DNA of 64,000 nucleotides from Pseudomonas hydrolytica (GCF_021495345.1 NZ_CP099397.1:1-64000); one strand, 5' to 3'. Numbered from the stretch's first letter, positions 49,862 to 59,659 are shown. Numbers and translations are program-made. The notes: a model not told the origin generated them from the sequence alone.

Positions 49862-50605
49862 TCAACGCCCGCCGGCAATATCGATCAGCGCACCGGTGGT
49901 GTAGCTGGCCTTGTCATCGAGCAGCCAGACGATGGCCTCGGCAACCTCCTCCGCGCGGCCGGCGCGGCCCAGCGGGGTGGCCTTGCCGAGGCGCTCGGCG
50001 CGATCTGGCTGGCCGCCGCTGGCGTGGATCTCGGTGTCGATCAGCCCCGGCCGCACGGCGTTGACCCGTACGCCCTCGCCGCCCAGCTCCTTGGCCAGGC
50101 CGCGGGTCAGCACGTCCATGGCGCCCTTGGCGCCGGCGTAGTCGACATATTCGAACGGCGCGCCCAGGCTGGCGGCCACCGAAGACACCAGCACCATCGA
50201 GCCACCCTCGCCGCCCCGGCTGCGCGCCATGCGCCGGGCGCCTTCGCGCGCGGTCAGGTAGCTGCCCAGCACGTTGACGTCGAACATGCGCCGCAGGCGC
50301 TCGCCGCTCATCTCCAGTAGCGGCAGGGGCGGCGCGACGATGCCGGCATTGACCACCAGACCGTGCAGCGGGCCGAGCCTGTCCATGGCCTCGAACAGGC
50401 GCTGCACCTCTTGCTCATTGGCCACGTCGCCAGGCAGGGCGACGGCTGAGCCGCCCATGGCTTCAATCTGCGCCACCACCTCATCGGCGGCGGCGCGGTC
50501 GCTGCGATAGTTCACCCCGACCGTCCAGCCACCGGCGGCGGCCAGCAGGGCCGTGGCGCGGCCGATGCCGCGGCTGGCACCGGTGATCAGCAGGTTCTTG
50601 CTCAT
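49862..50605 (-). CDS. SDR-family oxidoreductase
   Basis: A 247-residue classical short-chain dehydrogenase. Cofactor motif TGASRGIGRA (about 7-16), NAGIV (about 88-92), catalytic Ser in VLVSSVAAS and YxxxK in YVDYAGAKGA are intact. The preference for NADP(H) is likely from the Arg after the second strand (NYRSDR). Substrate unknown. Convergent with yhhQ, 15 bp between the stops. Confidence 0.9.
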   Translation of the reverse strand: MSKNLLITGASRGIGRATALLAAAGGWTVGVNYRSDRAAADEVVAQIEAMGGSAVALPGDVANEQEVQRLFEAMDRLGPLHGLVVNAGIVAPPLPLLEMSGERLRRMFDVNVLGSYLTAREGARRMARSRGGEGGSMVLVSSVAASLGAPFEYVDYAGAKGAMDVLTRGLAKELGGEGVRVNAVRPGLIDTEIHASGGQPDRAERLGKATPLGRAGRAEEVAEAIVWLLDDKASYTTGALIDIAGGR

Positions 50606-50637
50606 GGGGAGGTCTCCTGTTCGTTGTGGTCATCATG

Positions 50638-50714
50638 CGTAGGGTGGACGACGCGTCACCCGTCCACCACCTGACGAGTCCAATGGTGGACAAAAAAGCG
50701 TTGTCCACCCTACG
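50638..50714. repeat. REPIN-like pair of inverted REP hairpins
   Basis: The outer arms CGTAGGGTGGAC (50638-50649) and GTCCACCCTACG (50703-50714) are perfect inverted repeats. Each half also folds alone: GGTGGACG with CGTCCACC (50643-50668), and GGTGGAC with GTCCACC (50685-50709). Two facing REP hairpins in an intergenic gap define a REPIN. Confidence 0.8.
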
Positions 50715-50808
50715 GCAGGGGCTCGTCAGTAACCAGTGGGCAGGACGGGTGGCCGCTAGCGGACTCGGGGGTTACCATGCGCGCCCTTCTAGCGACCCGC
50801 ACCTGCTC

Positions 50809-52251
50809 ATGAAACCTGCAAGCTTGCGCGCCGACCTGCTGGCCGGCCTGACCTCGTCCTTCGCTTTGGTGCCCGAGTGCATCGCATTCGCCCTGGTGGC
50901 CCAGGTCAACCCGCTGATGGGGCTGTACGGCGCTTTCATCATCTGCACCCTCACCGCGCTGTTCGGCGGCCGGCCGGGCATGATCTCAGGCGCAGCCGGC
51001 TCGATGGCGGTGGTGATCGTCGCCCTGGTGGTGCAGCACGGTGTGCAGTACCTGCTGGCCACGGTGCTGCTCGGCGGCCTGATCATGCTGGCGTTCGGCC
51101 TGTTGCGTCTGGGCAAGCTGATCCGCATGGTGCCACATCCGGTGATGCTGGGCTTCGTCAACGGCCTGGCCATCATCATTGCCCTGGCCCAGCTCGAGCA
51201 TTTCCAGCACGACGGCCACTGGCTGCAGGGCAAGGCGCTGTACCTGATGCTCGGTCTGGTGGCGCTGACCATGGTCATCGTCTACCTGCTGCCACGCCTG
51301 ACCCGTGCGGTGCCGCCGGCCCTGGTAGCGATCCTCGGCATCGGCGCGCTGGTCTACCTGCTGGAGCTGCCGACCCACACCCTTGGCGATATGGCGCAGA
51401 TCGCCGGCGGGCTGCCGAGCCTGATGCTGCCGGACATTCCCTGGAACCTGGAAACCCTCGCCATCATCGCTCCCTATGCGGTGCTGATGGCCCTGGTCGG
51501 CCTGCTGGAAACCCTGCTGACGCTGAACCTCACCGACGAGATCACCGCCACCCGTGGCCATCCGGATCGCGAATGCGTAGCGCTCGGTGCGGCCAACATG
51601 GTGTCCGGCGCGTTTGGCGGTATGGGCGGCTGCGCGATGATCGGCCAGACCGTGATCAACCTCAGCTCGGGCGGGCGTGGTCGGGTCTCCGGCGTTGTCG
51701 CCGGGGTGATGATCCTGCTCTTCGTGCTGTTCCTCTCGCCGCTGATCGAACGCATCCCCCTGGCAGCACTGGTGGGTGTGATGTTCGTGGTGGCGCAGCA
51801 GACCTTTGCCTGGGGTTCGCTGCGCGTGGCCGGCAAGGTGCCGGCCAACGACGTGCTGGTGATAGTCGCCGTGACCGCCATCACCGTGGCCACCGACCTG
51901 GCCACCGCCGTGCTCTGCGGCATCGTCATCGCCGCGCTCAACTTCGCCTGGCAGCATGCCCGCGAACTCTATGCCGACAGCGATATGCAGGCCGACGGCA
52001 GCAAGCTGTACCGCGTGCATGGCACACTGTTCTTCGCCTCCTGCACCACCTTCCTGGCGCAGTTCGAGCCGGCCGACGACCCGCGGCAGGTGACCCTGGA
52101 CTGCCGCCACCTGAGCTTCGTCGACTACTCGGCCATCGCCGCGCTGAAGACCCTGCGCGAGCGCTACGAACGCGCCGGCAAGCACCTGCGCGTGGTGCAC
52201 CTGTCCGAGCGTTGCAAGCAGTTGCTCAAGCGGGCTGGGGCTGGCGAGTAG
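50809..52251 (+). CDS. SulP-family anion transporter with STAS domain
   Basis: A 480-residue transporter of the SLC26/SulP family with ten to twelve hydrophobic segments, starting MKPASLRADLLAGLTSSFALVPECIAFALVAQ, and a cytoplasmic C-terminal STAS domain (LDCRHLSFVDYSAIAALKTL). Substrate is probably sulfate or bicarbonate, not decidable here. The start at 50809 was chosen because the sequence before it is REP repeat, not protein-like. Confidence 0.92.
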   Translation: MKPASLRADLLAGLTSSFALVPECIAFALVAQVNPLMGLYGAFIICTLTALFGGRPGMISGAAGSMAVVIVALVVQHGVQYLLATVLLGGLIMLAFGLLRLGKLIRMVPHPVMLGFVNGLAIIIALAQLEHFQHDGHWLQGKALYLMLGLVALTMVIVYLLPRLTRAVPPALVAILGIGALVYLLELPTHTLGDMAQIAGGLPSLMLPDIPWNLETLAIIAPYAVLMALVGLLETLLTLNLTDEITATRGHPDRECVALGAANMVSGAFGGMGGCAMIGQTVINLSSGGRGRVSGVVAGVMILLFVLFLSPLIERIPLAALVGVMFVVAQQTFAWGSLRVAGKVPANDVLVIVAVTAITVATDLATAVLCGIVIAALNFAWQHARELYADSDMQADGSKLYRVHGTLFFASCTTFLAQFEPADDPRQVTLDCRHLSFVDYSAIAALKTLRERYERAGKHLRVVHLSERCKQLLKRAGAGE

Positions 52252-52429
52252 GACCTTCTGTGCAGTGTCACGCTTTGGCTGGCACGTATGAAAAAGAACG
52301 GGTGCCATCGCTGTTTTCTGCGAACTCCACGAGCGCGCTGGCGCGGATGAACAGGCAAAATTCGCCGGCTTCGCCAACCGCTCTCGGGCCAATCCGAAGC
52401 GCCGGAGTGTCATATATAGGGAGATATCC

Positions 52430-53257
52430 GTGAAAAGACTTTTGTTCGTGTCGCTGGCCGGCCTGCTGCTCGGCGCTTGCTCCAATCAGGCCGTGCAGCA
52501 GGAGCAGGCACCCTCTGCGGCCGAGAACGACCAACGGCTGGTCGGCATCTGGGCGATGCTGCCGCTGCGTAACGGTATTGCCAACGTTGCCGAATACCGC
52601 GCCGACGGCAAGGTTCTGCTGCACTCCTTCAACTGCGCCGAGCCTGACAAGCGCGGTATCGAAGAGTCGGACTACCGTTTCAGCGAGAACGGCCGGACCA
52701 TTCATGTCTCCTCGCCTCAGCGCGCCTTCGACCTTCAAGTGCTGGACCTTCAGCCGAACAGCATGAAGCTCGGTATGCAGGTGGCGGGCTTCGAGCTGAA
52801 TTTTTCCTACCTCAAGCGCAACGAGGTCGCGCCGCTGTGCGCGCTCTACGTCGAACCGCAGGTCGATGAAAGTAAGCAGTCAGCGTTCAAGGCAAGCGAC
52901 TTCGTCGCGGCTCCGTACATACCGGCACACGCCGATATCGAGCGCTACATGGGGCGTTGGGTAAACGAAAAGGAAGAGTTGCAATTCGAGGTGATCAAAG
53001 ATTCATCCGGTCGTGCCAAGCTGCATCACGCCAGTGACAAGAACTGGCATTACCTCTTCAATGACATGAACTGGCAGGGCGACGAGCTGCATTACCAGAG
53101 CTTTGCCTACTCGGATCAACCGAGGCTGTTCAGTCATCCGTTCCACAAATCCCAACATCGCTCGATCCTGTCGCCACAGGCTGAAGCGGGCAAGATTCGC
53201 TACAGCTTTTTCATCGGCCAGAAACGCTTCGATTACATTCTGATGCGCGAGCAGTGA
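52430..53257 (+). CDS. Putative lipoprotein, 275 aa
   Basis: A GTG start with GGGAGA upstream. The signal peptide MKRLLFVSLAGLLLGAC ends in a lipobox LLGAC, so the protein should be anchored through Cys17. The rest contains two similar beta-rich halves: VGIWAMLPLRNGIANVAEYRADGKVLLHSF and MGRWVNEKEELQFEVIKDSSGRAKLHH, as in lipocalin-like or META-type folds. Function unknown. Confidence 0.85.
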   Translation: MKRLLFVSLAGLLLGACSNQAVQQEQAPSAAENDQRLVGIWAMLPLRNGIANVAEYRADGKVLLHSFNCAEPDKRGIEESDYRFSENGRTIHVSSPQRAFDLQVLDLQPNSMKLGMQVAGFELNFSYLKRNEVAPLCALYVEPQVDESKQSAFKASDFVAAPYIPAHADIERYMGRWVNEKEELQFEVIKDSSGRAKLHHASDKNWHYLFNDMNWQGDELHYQSFAYSDQPRLFSHPFHKSQHRSILSPQAEAGKIRYSFFIGQKRFDYILMREQ

Positions 53258-53286
53258 TGGCTTGGCGCAGCCGCTGCGCCAACGAA

Positions 53287-53322
53287 AAACCGCTGCCCTG
53301 TCGCCAGGTGCAGCGGTTTCTC
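53287..53322. terminator. Bidirectional terminator between lipoprotein gene and trpA
   Basis: A perfect 10-bp stem AAACCGCTGC / GCAGCGGTTT with a 13-nt loop. An A run precedes and T-rich sequence follows, so it can serve both converging genes. Confidence 0.85.
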
Positions 53323-53338
53323 TTGCCGCGGTGGGCGA

Positions 53339-54148
53339 TCAGCGGCGCGCGCTGCGTACCCCTTCGGCCAGTTCGCGACACAGGCCGAGCACGCCGTCGA
53401 TGGCCTGCTGCGGGCTTTTCGCCTCGGCGATCTTGTCGATCAGCGCCGAGCCGACCACCGCGCCCTCGGCGCGCTTGGCCACTTCGGCGGCGTGCTCCGG
53501 GGTGCGGATGCCGAAGCCGATGCAAACGGGCAGGTCGGTGTGGCGACGCAGGCGCGCCACGGCTTGCTCGACATGATCCAGGGTCGCCGCACCGGCGCCG
53601 GTGACACCGGCCACCGACACGTAGTAGACGAATCCGGAGCTGCCGGCCAGCACGGTGGGCAGGCGGTCGTCGTCGGTGGTCGGGGTGGTCAGGCGGATGA
53701 AGTCCAGACCTGCGCTCTGCGCCGGTTCGCACAGCTCGTCGTTGTGCTCTGGCGGCAGGTCGACCACGATCAGGCCATCGACGCCGGCCTCTTTGGCGTC
53801 GCTGATGAAGCGCTCGACGCCGTAGACGAAGATCGGGTTGTAGTAGCCCATCAGCACCAGCGGCGTGCTCTGGTTGCCGGCGCGGAATTCGCGAACCATC
53901 TGCAGCGTCTGATGCATGCCCTGCTTGCCGGCCAGCGCGCGGATGTTGGCGAGCTGGATGGCCGGGCCGTCGGCCATCGGGTCGGTGAAGGGCATGCCCA
54001 GCTCGATCACGTCGGCGCCGGCCTCCGGCAGGCCCTTGAGAATGCTCAGTGAGGTGGCGTAGTCGGGATCACCGGCGGTGACGAAGGTCACCAGCGCGGC
54101 GCGGTTTTCCGCTTTCAGTTCGGCGAAACGGTTCTGCAGGCGGCTCAT
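53339..54148 (-). CDS. trpA: Tryptophan synthase alpha subunit
   Basis: 269 residues. It cleaves indole-3-glycerol phosphate and passes indole to TrpB. Seen are the catalytic Glu in [16 protein letters not shown] (about 47) and Asp in [11 protein letters not shown] (about 131), and the signature [13 protein letters not shown]. The start overlaps the trpB stop by 4 nt. Confidence 0.98.
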   Translation of the reverse strand: MSRLQNRFAELKAENRAALVTFVTAGDPDYATSLSILKGLPEAGADVIELGMPFTDPMADGPAIQLANIRALAGKQGMHQTLQMVREFRAGNQSTPLVLMGYYNPIFVYGVERFISDAKEAGVDGLIVVDLPPEHNDELCEPAQSAGLDFIRLTTPTTDDDRLPTVLAGSSGFVYYVSVAGVTGAGAATLDHVEQAVARLRRHTDLPVCIGFGIRTPEHAAEVAKRAEGAVVGSALIDKIAEAKSPQQAIDGVLGLCRELAEGVRSARR

Positions 54149-55359
54149 GCGTGTTTCTCCTGGTTGTCCTGCATGTGGTGCATCACGGTCTGCATGTCCT
54201 TGTCGCCACGACCGGACAGGTTGATCACCATCAGGTGATCCCTGGGCAGCTTCGGCGCACGTTTGAAGGCTTCGGCCAGCGCATGAGCGCTTTCCAGGGC
54301 CGGGATGATGCCTTCCAGGCGGCAGCAGTGGTGGAAGGCGTCGAGGGCTTCGTCATCGCTGATCGGCACGTATTCGACGCGCTTGATCTCGTGCAACCAG
54401 GCGTGTTCCGGGCCGACGCCGGGGTAGTCGAGGCCGGCGGAAATCGAGTGGGCATCGGTGATCTGGCCGTCGTCGTCCTGCAGCAGGAAGGTGCGGTTGC
54501 CGTGCAGCACGCCCGGCGCGCCGCCGGCCATGCTCGCCGCATGCTTGCCGGTGTCGATGCCATGGCCGGCCGCCTCGACGCCGACGATCTGCACGCCTTC
54601 ATCATCGAGGAAGGGGTGGAACAGGCCGATGGCGTTGGAGCCGCCGCCGATGCAGGCCACCAGCGAGTCGGGCAGGCGGCCTTCCTTCGCCAGGATCTGC
54701 TCGCGCACTTCGTTGCCGATCACCGACTGGAAGTCGCGCACCATGGCCGGGTACGGGTGCGGGCCGGCGGCGGTGCCGATCAGGTAGAAGGTGTTGTGGA
54801 CGTTGGTCACCCAGTCGCGCAGGGCCTCGTTCATGGCGTCCTTGAGGGTGCCGGTGCCGGCGGTGACCGGAATTACCTCGGCGCCGAGCAGCTTCATGCG
54901 AAAGACGTTGGCCTGCTGGCGGTCGATGTCGGTGGTGCCCATGTACACCACGCACTGCATGCCGAAGCGCGCGGCCACGGTGGCGGTGGCCACGCCGTGC
55001 ATGCCGGCGCCGGTCTCGGCGATGATGCGCTGCTTGCCCATGCGCTTGGCCAGGAGGATCTGGCCGATGCAGTTGTTGATCTTGTGCGCGCCGGTGTGGT
55101 TCAGGTCTTCGCGCTTGAGGTAGATCTTCGCCCCGCCGAAGTGCTCGCTCAGGCGCTCGGCGAAATACAGCGGGCTGGCGCGACCGATGTAGTCGCGCTG
55201 GAAGTAGGCCAGCTCTTCGAGGAAGGCCGGATCGCTCTTGGCCTTCTCGTATTCGGCGGCCAGCGAGTTGATCAGCGGCATCAGGGTTTCGGCGACGAAC
55301 TGACCGCCGAAGCGGCCGAACAGGCCACGAGCGTCGGGGCCGGTGCGAAATGAGGTCAT
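54145..55359 (-). CDS. trpB: Tryptophan synthase beta subunit
   Basis: 404 residues from [15 protein letters not shown]; an ATG 24 nt upstream is less likely. It joins indole with serine using PLP. The PLP lysine lies in [11 protein letters not shown] and the phosphate-binding loop is GGGSNAIG. In P. aeruginosa trpBA is controlled by the adjacent divergent trpI; here trpI begins 811 bp away. Confidence 0.98.
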   Translation of the reverse strand: MTSFRTGPDARGLFGRFGGQFVAETLMPLINSLAAEYEKAKSDPAFLEELAYFQRDYIGRASPLYFAERLSEHFGGAKIYLKREDLNHTGAHKINNCIGQILLAKRMGKQRIIAETGAGMHGVATATVAARFGMQCVVYMGTTDIDRQQANVFRMKLLGAEVIPVTAGTGTLKDAMNEALRDWVTNVHNTFYLIGTAAGPHPYPAMVRDFQSVIGNEVREQILAKEGRLPDSLVACIGGGSNAIGLFHPFLDDEGVQIVGVEAAGHGIDTGKHAASMAGGAPGVLHGNRTFLLQDDDGQITDAHSISAGLDYPGVGPEHAWLHEIKRVEYVPISDDEALDAFHHCCRLEGIIPALESAHALAEAFKRAPKLPRDHLMVINLSGRGDKDMQTVMHHMQDNQEKHA

Positions 55360-55597
55360 GGCGTGCTCCTTGTCGACAGCCAATGGCTGGCAGGGCGAGT
55401 GAGAGATGGGCCCATTCTAGCCCCATGAGACGCGGCGAAAAGCGATTTGATTGAGCTTATTGGTCAGTAAAACTCACGAATCGAAAGGCGCGCCGGTGTG
55501 ATGCGCCACACGCGGTCGACTACTGGGCAGAACTTGGCGCTGCCCAATCTGTCCCAGCCGCAGGCGGCGTGGCGCCGCCCCACAGGGAGAGATACGA

Positions 55598-56095
55598 ATG
55601 CATAAGGTAATGGCGGTAAGCGTGATCTGCGCGGCGCTGGCGACGACGGCTCAGGCTGCGACACTGGAACTCCACGGTATTGGCAACTCACGCGATGTGG
55701 CGTGCAAGGGGCAGGACGTCAGCATCAGCGGCGCCGACAACCACTTCCGTTTGAGTGGCGACTGTGGCCGCGTCGAGGTGCACGGTTCGAAACATGTGAT
55801 CAGCCTGGACAAGGCCGCCGGCCTGGAAGTGACCGGTGCGGCGAATCAGATACAGGCCGGACGGCTCGGTGGCCTGGATGTGGACGGAGCCGATCACCAG
55901 ATCACGGCCCAGGTGCACGGCGACGGCCAGCAGCCCGCACAGGTCGTGCTCTATGGCGGCGGCAACGTACTCACGCTCGATCTACAAGGGCCAGTGCGGC
56001 TGGAGGTCAATGGAACTGATCAGCAGGTCACCTGGCAAGGGGACGATCCGGAGGTGGAAACCAGCGGCATCGACCACCGTTTGCAGCGGCAGTAA
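55598..56095 (+). CDS. Secreted DUF3060-type beta-repeat protein
   Basis: A 165-residue protein with signal peptide (MHKVMAVSVICAALATTAQA) followed by short beta repeats of the pattern xVxVxGxxHxxxL (ISGADNHFRLSG, VHGSKHVISLD, VTGAANQIQAG, VDGADHQITAQ, VNGTDQQVTWQ), as in DUF3060. It is probably a periplasmic beta-solenoid. AGGGAGAG lies before the ATG. It stands between trpB and trpI, which normally are neighbours. Confidence 0.85.
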   Translation: MHKVMAVSVICAALATTAQAATLELHGIGNSRDVACKGQDVSISGADNHFRLSGDCGRVEVHGSKHVISLDKAAGLEVTGAANQIQAGRLGGLDVDGADHQITAQVHGDGQQPAQVVLYGGGNVLTLDLQGPVRLEVNGTDQQVTWQGDDPEVETSGIDHRLQRQ

Positions 56096-56169
56096 GCAGC
56101 TGCCAGGTTGGCGGCCCGCCGGGAACATGATTAGATGCCCCTGACTCGTCAGGAAAAATCACCTCTCCC

Positions 56170-57081
56170 ATGAGCCGCGATCTGCCCCCACTCAATGCTC
56201 TGCGCGCCTTCGAAGCGGCTGCCCGCCTGCAAAGCGTCAGCCGCGCCGGCGAGGAGCTGCACGTCACCCACGGCGCGATCAGCCGTCAGATCCGCGTGCT
56301 GGAGGAGCAGCTTGGCGTCAGCCTGTTCGACAAGGACGGCCGCGGCGTGAAACTCACCGAGGCCGGGGTGCGCCTGCGCGATGCGGCGGGCGATGCCTTC
56401 GAGCGTCTGCGTGGGGTCTGCGCCGAGATCCGCCAACGCCAGGAAGGCGCCCCCTTCGTGCTTGGCTGTCCCGGCAGCCTGCTGGCGCGCTGGTTCATTC
56501 CCCGCCTGGATCGCCTGAACCGCGATCTGCCCGAGTTGCGTCTACAGCTGTCGGCCAGCGAGGGTGAGCTGGACCCGCGCCGGCCCGGTGTGGACGCCAC
56601 ACTGTGTTTCGCCACGCCGCCCTGGCCGGCGGATGTACAGGTGCATGAACTGGACACCGAGCGCATCGGGCCGGTGCTCAGCCCGCGCTATGCCGGGTAT
56701 GAGGCTCTGCGGGGTGCGCCCGCCGCCGCGCTGCTCGGCGAGCCGCTGCTGCATACCGTGTCGCGGCCACAGGCCTGGCCGCAATGGGCGCTGGCGCAGG
56801 GGCTGGAGCCGGCGCGCCTGCAGCAGGGGCAGGGCTTCGAACATCTCTACTACCTGCTGGAGGCTGCCGCCGCAGGGCTTGGCGTGGCCATCGCGCCGCA
56901 GCAATTGGTGGCCGACGATCTGGCCGCCGGGCGCCTGCTGGCGCCCTGGGGCTTCGTCGAGACAGGGGCAAAACTGGCCCTGTGGGTCCCGGGCCGAGGG
57001 CATGACCTGCGTGCCGAGCGCCTGGCCGGCTGGCTGGCCGCGGAGCTGAACGGACTTGCTGCGCTTCGGTCGCCGGTATAG
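56170..57081 (+). CDS. trpI: LysR-family transcriptional activator of trpBA
   Basis: 303 residues, strongly like P. aeruginosa Trp[42 protein letters not shown], the N-terminal winged HTH, and the effector domain with [35 protein letters not shown] and [14 protein letters not shown]. TrpI activates trpBA in response to indoleglycerol phosphate. It is oriented away from trpB but with a DUF3060 gene between. Confidence 0.95.
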   Translation: MSRDLPPLNALRAFEAAARLQSVSRAGEELHVTHGAISRQIRVLEEQLGVSLFDKDGRGVKLTEAGVRLRDAAGDAFERLRGVCAEIRQRQEGAPFVLGCPGSLLARWFIPRLDRLNRDLPELRLQLSASEGELDPRRPGVDATLCFATPPWPADVQVHELDTERIGPVLSPRYAGYEALRGAPAAALLGEPLLHTVSRPQAWPQWALAQGLEPARLQQGQGFEHLYYLLEAAAAGLGVAIAPQQLVADDLAAGRLLAPWGFVETGAKLALWVPGRGHDLRAERLAGWLAAELNGLAALRSPV

Positions 57082-57134
57082 CGTGGCGCGACCGGCCGCA
57101 TCCAGCGCCCGGACCATGACAGGGAGCAATCAGC

Positions 57135-57374
57135 ATGAAAGAAAGTCGTGACTATCTGGAGATGGCCTTCCGCTCCATCAAATGCTTCGCCGATGACGGC
57201 AAGCTGCTGGTTCACGAGCTCGAAAGCCTGGTCGACATCGCCCGCCGCGACGGCGTGGTCGATGCCAACGAGAAGCGCATCCTGCAGGGCATCGTCGCCC
57301 GCCTGAACCCCGCCGAACTGACCGCCGACATGCAGACCAAGATCGCTGCGCTGAGGGCCGAGCTGCAGTTTTGA
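57135..57374 (+). CDS. Small conserved protein, 79 aa (TerB-like)
   Basis: An all-helical, acidic protein (MKESRDYLEMAFRSIKCFADDGKLLVHELESLVDIARRDGVVDANEKRILQGIVARL). The xDGxVxxxExxxLxxIxxRDGxVDxxEKRIL pattern recalls the TerB fold. A similar small gene follows trpI in P. aeruginosa (PA0038). AGGGAGC is the ribosome-binding site. Function unknown. Confidence 0.85.
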   Translation: MKESRDYLEMAFRSIKCFADDGKLLVHELESLVDIARRDGVVDANEKRILQGIVARLNPAELTADMQTKIAALRAELQF

Positions 57375-57472
57375 GCCAGCCGCCTCGCTTGTTCTTTTCC
57401 TCAGCTTGGCTAGCGTGAACGGTAGGTGGTTTCCATTGCCTACCAGAGGTTCATCCAGCTGAGGAGAACAGC

Positions 57473-57688
57473 ATGACCGATCACCACACCTACAAGAAGA
57501 TCGAAATCGTTGGTTCATCGCGAACCAGCATCGAGGACGCCATCGAGAACGCCCTGAGTGAGTGCGCCAAGAGCGTACGCAACATGGACTGGTTCGAGGT
57601 GGTGGAAACCCGTGGCCATATCGAGGACGGCAAGGTGGGTCACTACCAGGTCACCCTCAAGGTCGGCTTTCGCCTGAGCGGTAGCTGA
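57473..57688 (+). CDS. Dodecin (flavin-binding)
   Basis: A 71-residue dodecin: HHTYKKIEIVGSSRTSIEDAIENALSECAKSVRNMDWFEVVETRGHIEDGKVGHYQVTLKVGFRL. The invariant Trp of the flavin sandwich is present (MDWFEV). Dodecins form 12-mers that store FMN or riboflavin derivatives. A short inverted repeat (GGTAGG / CCTACC) lies about 30 bp upstream. The 3' end overlaps the convergent epimerase gene by 32 bp. Confidence 0.95.
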   Translation: MTDHHTYKKIEIVGSSRTSIEDAIENALSECAKSVRNMDWFEVVETRGHIEDGKVGHYQVTLKVGFRLSGS

Positions 57689-58634
57689 TGCCCTGTGCGT
57701 TGAGGAAGGCGAGAAAGGCTTCGCGGCTGGTGTAGCGCGGCTGATAGCCGAACTCCTCCTTCAACCGCTGGTTGGCCAGCACCGGCCGGTAGCGCAGAAA
57801 GTCCAGTTGCTCCGGGCCGTACTGGCTCAGCCCCAGCGGCTTGAGCAGGCGCAGCGCAGCGGCCAGCAGCGTGGCCGGCACGGGCCGGTAGGGTTTGCCT
57901 AGAATCTCGGCAATCTCCGCCAGGCTCAGGGCGCCATCGCCGGCCAGGTTGTAGATGCCTTCGCGAGCGGTCTCCAGCCCCTGGCGGATGATGCCGACCA
58001 CGTCCTGCTCCCAGATGAACACGAAGCGGCTGTCATGACCGCGGACGCCGAGCACGGCGCGTTTCTTGAACAGGTCGCTGATCGGGTTGTTCAGACGGCG
58101 GCCGAGAATGGTGCCGGGACGCAGGATCAGCTGACGCAGCTGCGGGTGCTGGGCGCGGCTGCGCGCCAACAGCTGCTCGATCTCCAGCTTGTGCCTGGCG
58201 TAGACGAAATGCGGGTGCCCACGCAGCGGCTGATTCTCGTCTATCCACTCGGCATTCTCGGGGGCATAGCCATAGGCGGCGCCGGAGCTGGTGACGATCA
58301 GCTGGCGCACGCCGTTGGCGATGGCGCTGTCCACCAGGCACTGGGTGCCGCCCACTTCGATGGCGTGCAGGTGTGCTTCGCTCATGTCGCGCGGTGGCCG
58401 TATCATGGTGGCCAGGTGGACGATGGCGTCCGGTTTCCAGCCGGCAACGCAGGCCCGCACCTGCGCGGGGCGGCCCATGTCCAGCAACACCGGCTCGACG
58501 TTGGCTTTCAGCCCGCGACTGTCGAGCGCGCGGATATCGGCGGCGATCAGCGTCCATTGCGGATGCTGAATGGCCAGTTCGTCGAGCAGTTGGTGGCCGA
58601 TGAAGCCGGCTGCGCCGGTGATCAGAACGCGCAT
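57657..58634 (-). CDS. NAD-dependent epimerase/dehydratase family protein
   Basis: A 325-residue extended SDR protein. The NAD motif is MRVLITGAAGFIGHQLL (GxxGxxG), with HLATM, catalytic Ser in VTSSGAAYGYA and the YxxxK motif YARHK. The start at 58634 excludes a long low-quality upstream extension. Substrate unknown. The C-terminus runs 32 bp into the dodecin gene on the other strand. The 283 bp upstream (58635-58917) hold a possible 59-aa frame, MANGHFRHYLAAR, which I could not support further. Confidence 0.9.
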   Translation of the reverse strand: MRVLITGAAGFIGHQLLDELAIQHPQWTLIAADIRALDSRGLKANVEPVLLDMGRPAQVRACVAGWKPDAIVHLATMIRPPRDMSEAHLHAIEVGGTQCLVDSAIANGVRQLIVTSSGAAYGYAPENAEWIDENQPLRGHPHFVYARHKLEIEQLLARSRAQHPQLRQLILRPGTILGRRLNNPISDLFKKRAVLGVRGHDSRFVFIWEQDVVGIIRQGLETAREGIYNLAGDGALSLAEIAEILGKPYRPVPATLLAAALRLLKPLGLSQYGPEQLDFLRYRPVLANQRLKEEFGYQPRYTSREAFLAFLNAQGISYRSGESRP

Positions 58635-58917
58635 GGCTGTCTCCCCGCGGCGCTTGGCGGCCGCCTGGCCTGGTCGATTGCGGCAAGCGCGCCGGGGCTT
58701 GCTGAGCGCGCTGAGCAGGCCTCGTAGTTGTTGTTGAAAGCCTTTTGCCAGTCTAGGCCGGAGCGCGCCGCCAGGTAGTGGCGAAAATGGCCATTGGCCA
58801 TGATGATGCGTGCCAAGCCGACCAGTGGTGTGGCGCCGTGCACAGCCCGCAGGGCGGCCGCTGGCGAGCAGGGTGCGATTCGGGCAAGCTGAGGGCGCAT
58901 GTTCAGGGAGGAATGTC

Positions 58918-59499
58918 ATGTTCAGATCAATGCTGATGTTGCTGGCCGCGCTGGCGCTGGGCGGCTGCATCGAAAGCGAAACGCCGCTGGTCGAAGAGCG
59001 CCGTCTGCTGCTCAGCGGGGAGGATTTCTCCGCCTACGATGCGCCGGATGGCGGTCGCTACGAGAAGCTGGTGACCTATGCGGCGCGCAGCATCGACCTC
59101 AGCTTCGAGAGCGAAGGCAGCGACTGGTTCTATCTCTACAGCGGCGTTTCGCTCTATCCGCGTGCCAGCGACGCACTGATGACCAGCTACGCGGAAACCT
59201 TCGGCGCCTCGTTCGGCCTGCGCGGCAGCGGTCTGGTCGAGCAGGAGCTGCCGCTGCAAACCAAGCTGGCCGCGCGCGCCAGCCTCAAGCTGCTGACCCA
59301 GGACGGCGAGCCAGTGGGCAACCTGTTCTATGCCACGGTCGGCAACAAGTCGATGTTCACCATCTTCACCGGCGTCTACTTCGAGCGTGCCGAGGATTTC
59401 GAGGCCTTCGTCGCGCCCAAGCTGCTCGCCCTGCGTCAGTACAAGCACGACGATCCGCTGCTGACCTGGGCTGGCAGGACGCTCGGTTTCGACGAATAG
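58918..59499 (+). CDS. Putative lipoprotein, 193 aa
   Basis: GGGAGGA precedes the ATG. The signal peptide MFRSMLMLLAALALGGC ends with lipobox ALGGC. The mature part is a mixed alpha/beta domain (DLSFESEGSDWFYLYSGVSLYPRASDAL ... LLTQDGEPVGNLFYATVGNKSMFTIFTGVYFE) of a Pseudomonas-type unknown family. Cell-envelope location is inferred from the lipobox. Confidence 0.85.
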   Translation: MFRSMLMLLAALALGGCIESETPLVEERRLLLSGEDFSAYDAPDGGRYEKLVTYAARSIDLSFESEGSDWFYLYSGVSLYPRASDALMTSYAETFGASFGLRGSGLVEQELPLQTKLAARASLKLLTQDGEPVGNLFYATVGNKSMFTIFTGVYFERAEDFEAFVAPKLLALRQYKHDDPLLTWAGRTLGFDE

Positions 59500-59568
59500 C
59501 CGCCGCCGCGCACCAATCGTTCCCGTCTCGCGGCCGGGTTGGCCATGGTTGGGAATGCCTGTAAGAGC

Positions 59569-59659
59569 GGTGCGCGCGGCGCACCCGACGACCGCCCGCC
59601 CTCAACCACACGCCGATGACGAAGACGTCCACCGCCCCGTAGGGTGCGCCGTGCGCACC
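59569..59659. repeat. REP-type inverted repeat pair
   Basis: GGTGCGCGCGGCGCACCCGAC (59569-59589) faces GTAGGGTGCGCCGTGCGCACC (59639-59659), an imperfect inverted pair. Each arm also contains its own GGTGCGC hairpin. It shares the GTAGGGTG start with the repeat at 50638 but has a different body. It sits between convergent genes and may act as a terminator. Confidence 0.7.

Noticed and set aside
50877..52433. 518-residue open frame overlapping the SulP gene in another frame
   Set aside because: Arg/Pro/Ala-rich shadow of the SulP transporter gene, without motifs.
58622..58900. Possible small minus-strand protein upstream of the epimerase (92 aa, or 59 aa from an internal start)
   Set aside because: It overlaps the epimerase start, has weak composition and no recognised family; evidence is insufficient to list it.
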